NCBI RefSeq assembly: GCF_034702125.1
Contig: NC_085866.1
Span: 21,570,687-21,634,686, forward strand
Direction: 5' to 3'
Origin: Engraulis encrasicolus
Lineage: Eukaryota; Chordata; Actinopteri; Clupeiformes; Engraulidae
Length of the DNA: 64,000 bases
This document shows, piece after piece, positions 56,896-64,000 of this stretch. The position numbers and the translations under genes were made by a program. A model generated the notes under the pieces. That model was not told the origin of the DNA, made no database searches, and saw nothing but the letters and a program-made list of their open reading frames with translations. How positions within the stretch are numbered: position 1 is the stretch's first letter; every line of letters starts with the position of its first letter.

Positions 56896-58862
56896 ATGGG
56901 CAAGTTGTGTTAAGTTATTTTCAGCTATTTGCTCCTTGGATACATCAATGCACCATACATGTTGGCCCTCATTTATCAAAATTTCTTCGAAACCATTGTA
57001 GAAATGAGCGCAGATCTCACCGTACGACAAGGCTCACGTGAGATTTACTAAACATGTGTACCTCTCCAATCTCATCGTAAGAGTGAGCGGCTGTTGATAA
57101 ATCCAGCGTCTGAAAACCATCGTAATTAGAACTAGAAATGCATTCTCACAGAAAATGCTGGAAGCGGGCTTGCCTTTGGGGGCAGAGCTGAGCAGTGATA
57201 TGCTTAATATCTATACATATATTACCACTGTCCTGAAGAAGGCACTCATGCCGCTACGCGTAGGCCTTGTTTTTAATATGTCCATGTAGGACCTGTCATA
57301 TCAATAAAGACATTTTAATTTGGAGTGCCTTAGTCAGAGAATTTATTCTCATTTTTTGATCCTGAAAACACACCTTCTCTAAACCGGCAGGAAGGAGACC
57401 ACACCCCTGAATTTGCAACATGGAGAGACGCAAACAGGCTATGACATCCACGTTTCTGGATGATTGGCAGTTTGAAATCAGAATTTGGGCGAGGTACACA
57501 AAATAATATGTGGAAATAATCAACAGCTGTCAGGGCTCCAGACTAACTTTTGTTGCACTGATTGCACTGGTGCGGCTAAAACATTTTTTAGGTGCACCGG
57601 TACAAAATGTAGGTGTACCCAGGGGCGGAGCTATAGGCGGGTCGGGCGGGGTAACCGGATATAAGCATATACAGGACATTGGTAAATAGTGCAGCAGTTA
57701 ACCAAAACAATCGTTCAGTTTGTGATACAAGCATGAAAATTGGTATACATATAGCCAAAGGTCTTCCAAAAAGATCTGGATATGGAGGCATCATGAGTTT
57801 TCAACATGGTGCCCATGGCAGCCATTTTTCAAAATGGCCGCCAATAACAGCAGTTTTCTTATGAGTAATGGATAGAATATGATATTTTAGACATATTTAC
57901 CATTCACAGTGCTTGGTAAATGTCTTAAATGGGTAATTTAAAGGTTGTCATGAATATTCAAGATGGCTGCCATTTTCAAGATAGCCGCCAGTTTGAAGAT
58001 AGCAGACGTCACTTTTATGATTGTCTAATATAGGTGATATTGGTGTCAAATCAGTTATTTTTTATGATGCAGAATTCAAATTTGAAACTTTGGAATTGTC
58101 CAGAGGCTTCCTTTTATCCTTTTTTTTATTCCTTTTATCCTAAAGATCCTTCCTTTTGAGGCTTCCTTTTATCTCACTCTATACTTAATGTACAGTATAG
58201 TATCACTGTTTCTTTCAAGAGGGCAACCATATGGCCAAAATCAATATAATTGTAAGAAAATGAGTTATAAACCTACTTTGTTAACATGTGATGTAATAAA
58301 TGTAACAATTCCTAGCAACAACCAAAACATTCAATGAATGGACATGTCATAGAGTGGATGTTTAAGCACTGCCAGGGCTCACTGGCAACACCACTGCTGT
58401 GAAACTTGGCATGGGGTTCAGTGCCAGCTAAATACACTCCGCCTAATAATGCCATAGTATCTGTTATTAATATGCTGGTTGTGGTAATGGTTTAGTGATA
58501 GTGTAGTTTAGTTTCATAAATGCTATTTAATGTTACAACCATGTAGTTTTCATTATATGTACAGTAGGTAGATAGCTGCACCTGAATGGATAGGATGTTT
58601 TAGTACGAGAGAGCCGAGCCAAGGGTAACAGGGCTTTGAATGACTTTCATATACAGTACAGTAGTTACCCAGATGGTGTACAGATCACACAGGAATTAAA
58701 TGGAACTGGATAAACGATCACGCTAAGTGTGGGGTAATTATCAGAACCTAGTTGTATCCCATACTTTAATTTCTTTACCTAGTAAAAAGTAGTAAAAGTA
58801 AAGTTTTTTGTTGGATGAGAAAATGTCTAAGAACTTCCAACTTGGAAATTCTGATGGTGAAG
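56896..58862. other. No gene seen; old repeat pieces
   Basis: Contains the inverted copy of the 54690 repeat (about 57140-57185) and TTTTCAAGATGGC/AAAATGGCCGCC-rich patches (57820-58010). No exon of the CCDC106-like or slco4a1 genes recognised. Confidence 0.5.
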
Positions 58863-58870
58863 GACCATCA

Positions 58871-59343
58871 CATAGAGGTAGAAAATAACACTAGAGATGA
58901 ATTTGCGACAGCACTGGGAAATGGCAGCTGGAGCTTCCCAACTTCCGTAGGTAGAGTAGGTACCTTCAGGCAATGCAAGTCAATGGAGAACACGCCCAGC
59001 CATGTAAAAAAAAAGACTAAAACTGTGTGAATATGAAGTGACACATTAATCAAGGACCAGATTTGAAATGTCAGGCTAAATATCTACTTAAATCATATGA
59101 GTCGATAAAATACATTTAAAATCAAATAATATATTTTATGAACATAGTTAGCAACACACTTCAACTATTGTCCTTGTATAGTGTGTTGATGGACATTTTC
59201 ACATGATTAAGCCATTTTTGAAAGAGGTGAGCCTCGTTCTCCGTTAATTTCCATTTCTCTGATCTACCTACAGATAATGGCCGCTACAGATTGCCGTAAA
59301 AAGGGGGGCGTGGTCCTCTCTAGTGTTATTTTCTACCTCTATG
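58871..59343 (-). mobile_element. CATAGAGG-type MITE, copy 2, with 8-bp duplication
   Basis: Termini CATAGAGGTAGAAAATAACA and ATTTTCTACCTCTATG. GACCATCA flanks it exactly on both sides (58863-58870 and 59344-59351), an 8-bp target duplication as in hAT insertions. Same family as 44458-44936, opposite orientation. It sits inside the coding remnant at 58800-60651. Confidence 0.93.
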
Positions 59344-59351
59344 GACCATCA

Positions 59352-60651
59352 ATTCTTGCACAGCCATAATGAACAGGAAGCTATATTACATGCCAAGAAC
59401 ACACAGCAGAGGCATTGAGATGTCCTTTGCAGTCAAAGCGACCAGAAAAGGGGAGTGGTATACACTTCACTTGCAGAGCAGTTAATCCAGTTTAATGAAC
59501 CTGGCCAGTTCCCTTCACCTTTCAGATTGGACTGGATGAGAGTCATGGTATTGAAGCAACCATGGTTGCAAACAAAAGTGAATACCATCATACATGCAGG
59601 TCAAAGTTTGATGAAACCATGTTGAAAAGAGCAAAAAAGCGAGCATGCAGTGAAAGTCCTGATGATGAATCAGAATGCAAACTCTGAAGGTCTCAGCCAA
59701 GTCAGGCCCCTGAAATGAGACAAGACATCTGTTTCTACTGTAGACAGCCTGCTGGCAATGAAGACTTCTGTGAGGCTGCAACATGGCAATTGGACAAAAT
59801 AGTGTGTGCTCCTGCATCCCTACTTCAAGACACAGAGTTAGTTGGTCGACTTTGTGTTGGGGACATGGTGGCTATTGAAGCTAAATATCATCCCAAATGG
59901 TCTCTAAAATCGTGCTAGAAAGGCTAATTTAGAAGGTCTTGAAGATAATGTTCATGGACATGCAGCATCAACCTCTGGTGTTGTGTTGGCCGAGTTGGTG
60001 CTCCATAGGAGAGACCAGACAACATGATAGCTCAGCACCTATTCAAACTAGCAGAACTTTTCCATCTCAACAAGTCACGCATGAAACACCTAGGAATAGA
60101 GGTCAATAACAGAGTTAACTCTTCAAGGCAGAAGGAAACTTTTTGCTGAGTTCCCTGATATGCAAGCTTACACAAGGTGAAGAGATCTCCTGATGGCCTT
60201 TGAGGAAGACATCAGCATTGCTCTTGCCAAAGCCTGTGAGCAGGATAACAATTAAGATGCTATGCACAATACACATACTGCACTGATTGTCCATCGTCAC
60301 ATACTGTATTTGGTGAGGCCAAACCATTTAATGGCCTTCCCGAAAAAATGTCAAAAGGACTCTGTGCCAAAGCTGTTGCTTACCCTTGTGAACATGGTCC
60401 TAGATGGGCCCAGCATGAAAGACCAGAAGCAACATCTCCTGCAGCACTCACGATTGCTCAGTTGCTCAAATTCAACAGTGTTAAGCACAAGCGAGCACCA
60501 GACAGCGTTTTTTTCAGACACAATACTGCACAGAGACACCACTTCCATTATACAAAGGACTGATGCTGCATGCCTATTGCCCACACACATAATAGGGAAT
60601 GTGTAGATGAAATGGCACATCTAGGTTTGAGCGTATTTTGTGATAGGGTTC
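59352..60651 (+). pseudogene. N-terminal part of the fish mobile-element-associated protein family (broken)
   Basis: Plus-strand pieces of one protein with frameshifts and stops. SHGIEATMVANKSEYHHTCR followed by a Ser/Asp-rich tail lies at about 59537-59680. A zinc-like CFYCRQPAGNEDFCEAATW starts at about 59730 and continues LVGRLCVGDMVAIEAKYHPK near 59850. ELFHLNKSRMKHLGIEVNNR is near 60050. A block ending LLKFNSVKHKRAPDS runs from about 60440 to 60505. CVDEMAHLGLSVFCDRVL ends at 60651. I recognise the order from uncharacterised fish proteins; no name or activity. Its middle and C-terminal counterpart is represented by the element at 22100-23640. Confidence 0.65.
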
Positions 60652-62504
60652 TTAAAGAAGAAATGAAACGAATATTCATCTATTATTCACATTAAATATT
60701 GGGCCTATTTCTAAAACATCAATCCAACTTTAAATAATTTTTCCGGACATAACTTGTTGAAACGGCAACTTAAAACCGTGCCTTTGGTGCGACAATATTT
60801 ACAGGGGCGTGACGTCATGCGGTTGACACCCTCTTTTTGCGAGTATGGTTGGCTGCGGAAATATCATACATTTGAAGGACCCATATCTCATAAAGGAACC
60901 AACATTAAGATACAAATATCGACATGTCGAAAGAACACACCTCTAACATTATGTGACAAAAACTCACGTTGAATATAAGCCTCACAAATAAGCCGAGTAG
61001 ACTTTTCTTTGATGATGCACCACCATATGCCATATGGGTTGGAAAGATATGCCATATTCGGCACAGGATCGACGGGCACAAAACAGCACCGCGCTCCTAC
61101 TAGGCTACACGAAGGCTACACGCTGATCATTATTAAGATATTATCAATCATATGACACTATTAGTGTAGGCTGTATGTGCTGTGGTAAACTGGAAAATAT
61201 GGGAGCATGTTAGGGTGCCAGCCAGCTGCCGGTTTCTCAGATCATGTGACATTCCGCGCTGTCTTTGACAGGTTGAAACCGAAGTGGCACTTTGAAAGCC
61301 AGCTTTAAAATCTTATTAAACAATGGCGTTAGGCCTATCTCAATTATTATGCCGACAACTTATCGATCAACCAGCGCGGCATACTTGTTTTTTTGTTTAT
61401 GGCAACGTGACAAGGGGGGGGACGATGCTTTGGCTGCTGCACTCTGTCTTTGACATGTTGAAACCTAGCGAAATTGCACTATCAGCTACTTTAAAAACGT
61501 ATGCTTAAGTAGCTCAATAGCATGGTTTTAATGTAATCTTAATAAACAATGGCGTTATACCCATCATTATGCGACAATTTGGAAGTCGGTAGGTATATTT
61601 TGACACAGATGTTCGTGCTTAGGGGCTGTTGTTTCATAACACAATAACTGCACGACCGCCGGCCATGGAGAGTCATAACACAACACAGATGTTCGTGCTC
61701 GGATGCTGGGGCGATTTCGTTGCATATAAAGCAATAACTCCACGACCGACGGCCATGGAGTCGTAACGAAACACCTCGACCCGCAGCGCATTGACCGAGG
61801 ACCCTTAGTACTAGGGTGCTACAATGGCAGAGAGGAATAGCATCTTTAGCATGCTGCTATCCTGCTAAGTGGCTGTCGGCCAGACTCACCCGTGGTCGCA
61901 CTCGAGCTAGAGATATCCGTCAGCACACCTGCTATCCATAGACTGCTTGTGGTAGCCTAGGAGTGTATTTCCAACCATGTCCACGGTCTCCAGATTTTTT
62001 AAGGTAAACAACAGGAGGGGTGGAAAACGCCCGGAGCACAACATTGATCTAGGTCACTTCAAAAGCCGATGCCTCCTACACGATCAGCGTTGTTTTGCCT
62101 TCTCCTTGTCAGCAACAGTTCCAGTAATTTTGACTTAAAGACACTTGTGCAGAGAGATGCCTTCAGTGAAGCTTGTACTTGTTGCAACCTGTACCATTTG
62201 GACCGCCACGAACACAATATTTTCCACTGTGCTTTGATTTACTAGCCATAGACGCCGCCATTGATTACTATAACTTTGTGGGTTCGGAGTTGGACTGTGT
62301 CAACCTTATGACGTCACGCATAAGACAGTAAATTCTCACTACTGGACAAAATATTGCTCATTTTGAGCACGTTTTAACATGACTTCCCGGATAAATTATT
62401 ACACACACAATATCTTGTTTTAATCACAAAGCTTGGAACTTTTGTAATATGCAGCACAAACTGTAAAATTCCAACAATTAATATTCGTTTCATTTCTTCT
62501 TTAA
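60652..62504. mobile_element. 1.85 kb TTAA-flanked insertion (piggyBac- or Kolobok-type)
   Basis: TTAA at 60652-60655, then AGAAGAAATGAAACGAATAT; the reverse complement ATATTCGTTTCATTTCTTCT ends at 62500, followed by TTAA at 62501-62504. Removing the insert and one TTAA restores the coding frame of the flanking protein remnant. The interior shows no recognisable transposase. It contains a local direct repeat at 61605-61770 (ACAGATGTTCGTGCT, CACGACCG.CGGCCATGGAG). Confidence 0.92.
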
Positions 62505-62640
62505 GCGCTCAACACAGATGAGGAACCATGTCTGCCAGCAGATCCATAGAGAACAAGTGGTATGCTTCCACAGTTACGAGGCCATGTCTTTATCACGGCA
62601 ACAATATTTACCATAATCCCAGTTCAACAACAGCTAGTTT
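62505..62640 (+). pseudogene. Continuation of the N-terminal family remnant after the insertion
   Basis: GCGCTCAACACAGATGAGG then NHVCQQIHREQVVCFHSYEA, MSLSRQQYLP: matches the part of the same protein family that follows DRVL in intact members. Stops appear beyond about 62630. Confidence 0.7.
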
Positions 62641-63590
62641 GTCAACCAGACTGATTGTCATGACTTTCAAATCTCTTCGAGACTTGGTCTGACCAAGAGA
62701 ATAATAACTAACATTCTCAAACATCATTGTTGACCCACCTCCCTTGGTTTGCTACTTATTGAGGGCAGAAAACGCTGAGCCAAAGTTTAGTCCCAATAGA
62801 ACGTCTCTGCTTAAACCATGTGACTTGACACTGACTTGAACACACCTCTACCCAAGACCGTTGGAGATGTTCATAGTTAATCGGTTCCCGGAAAAGTGGG
62901 TGGAGTTCCCCAGCTAGACAGAGCTCAAGATGTACCTGAACAAGCTCTTTGCCTAGTAGTAGAATCGAAGGTCTTGCATCATTACGTGGGTGGACCCTGG
63001 GCATTTGCCAACAACCACTCTATTACATGCTCATTCATCAAATGGTTCAGTTGTTGCTGATATAGGAATTGTTATGTTTATTAGATCACATGTTAACAAA
63101 ATATATAAGGTAAGCGTACCCATTAAGCCCATGTACCCTTTAAGCCCACTTTCAACTTTGAGGTCAATTTAAGGAAAGGGAAAAGGTGGATTTTGTTGTT
63201 CATCACCCTATCCAATTAAAGGGTTTAGTAACTGACAAAATGTTTTTTATTGCAAACAAATCACATTTTTTATCGTTGAGTTATCCCCGTCCAAGTGAAT
63301 CCTGTCTCAGGACTACTGACAAGAAGTCGCCTCAAAACTTTGCTGTTTTGGGACATGTCAGAAATCATAGAATTCCAGCTAGTTCAAGTCAAATGTTTGA
63401 AAAATACTTTCATATTTAGTGAACCAAGAGGTAAATGTAATGATTTTTATATATATACATGCAGTGTTTTACTAAATTATAGCCAATCACAAGTGTCACA
63501 AACTGACCACGCTCCTCCTCTTCCCGTTTCGCACCTCATTGATAAGACAGCTGATATTCAACCAGCTGATTGTACTATTGAGAAACAAAA
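62641..63590. other. No gene seen
   Basis: Probably further decayed sequence of the preceding remnant, but no confident protein match. No slco4a1 or CCDC106-like exon recognised. Confidence 0.45.
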
Positions 63591-63592
63591 AC

Positions 63593-63770
63593 ATGCTGTC
63601 GAAAGCGTGGCTATATTTCAGGAAAGTAGATAAGGAGGAGCGCGCTGCAATATCTGCGATAAACTAATAGGCTATCATGCAAGAATGGCAATACATCCAA
63701 CCTGTTCAAACACCTGCTCTTGCATTCGATTAACTTGCGTGCAGAGTTGCAGCATCTTTACAACGGCAAC
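63593..63770 (+). pseudogene. BED zinc-finger fragment of a hAT/ZBED-type transposase (frameshifted)
   Basis: ATG at 63593 opens MLSKAWLYFRKVDKEER. In the shifted frame RCNICDKLIGYHAR follows, and after another shift NGNTSNLFKHLLLHS. W...F..V.....C..C...I......TSNL..HL is the BED-finger pattern. At least two frameshifts, so not functional as it stands. Confidence 0.55.
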
Positions 63771-64000
63771 ACCGTCAACCTCAACCATGACCTCGACTCT
63801 TCAGGAAGATGTCTCTGACTCCTTGGAAACATGTTTTTCCATGAAAAGAGCTAACTTAGAAAGAACTGGTCTTGTGTTGGGGACGTACAAATGTAGCCTA
63901 TTTAGACCGTCGGTTTAATTCGAGGGAACAAAGAACACAGCGACAAAACAGATTTCCTCTCTATCCGGCTGGAGAATAACGCCATTGTTTACTTGAAGTA
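63771..64000. other. Window end, nothing supported
   Basis: No terminator, exon or element end recognised. Confidence 0.4.

Overview
This is vertebrate nuclear DNA, most likely from a teleost fish; I cannot name the species. The signs are spliced genes with GT-AG introns, very long (CA/GT)n microsatellites, tRNA-derived SINEs of fish type, and many hAT-, Tc1- and TTAA-type transposon remnants.

The main gene is slco4a1 (organic anion transporting polypeptide 4A1, plus strand). Nine coding exons between 12279 and 32780 join with consistent splice phases into exactly 594 codons. They cover the N-terminus, TM1 to about TM9, and most of the Kazal-like extracellular loop. The last roughly 125 residues (TM10-12) are not visible in the window. 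The start of the fourth coding part is duplicated beside a (CA)n tract, so a second, in-frame acceptor exists that would add 61 residues.

From 33 to 49 kb the DNA is mostly repeats. It holds a region of short AT-rich tandem repeats, hairpin MITEs, an RLE-type non-LTR retrotransposon split by gypsy-like and Tc1-like sequence, and a fold-back Tc1 element. At 49.4-56.0 kb lie two divergent spliced genes about 440 bp apart. One, on the minus strand, resembles ISXO2/Merlin transposase. The other, on the plus strand, is a probable CCDC106-like nuclear protein with a serine/acidic/lysine-rich third exon. Both are incomplete here.

Two regions carry broken pieces of one protein family that I recognise from fish genomes but cannot name. 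The middle and C-terminal parts, with a cysteine-rich motif, sit in a 4.3 kb element whose inverted arms are arrays of a roughly 361-bp unit (20.75-25.09 kb). The N-terminal part is at 59.35-62.64 kb, interrupted by a 1.85 kb TTAA-flanked insertion. A 135-bp satellite carrying an RNA polymerase III B-box-like motif lies at 53.85-54.68 kb. No tRNA, rRNA or CRISPR gene was found.
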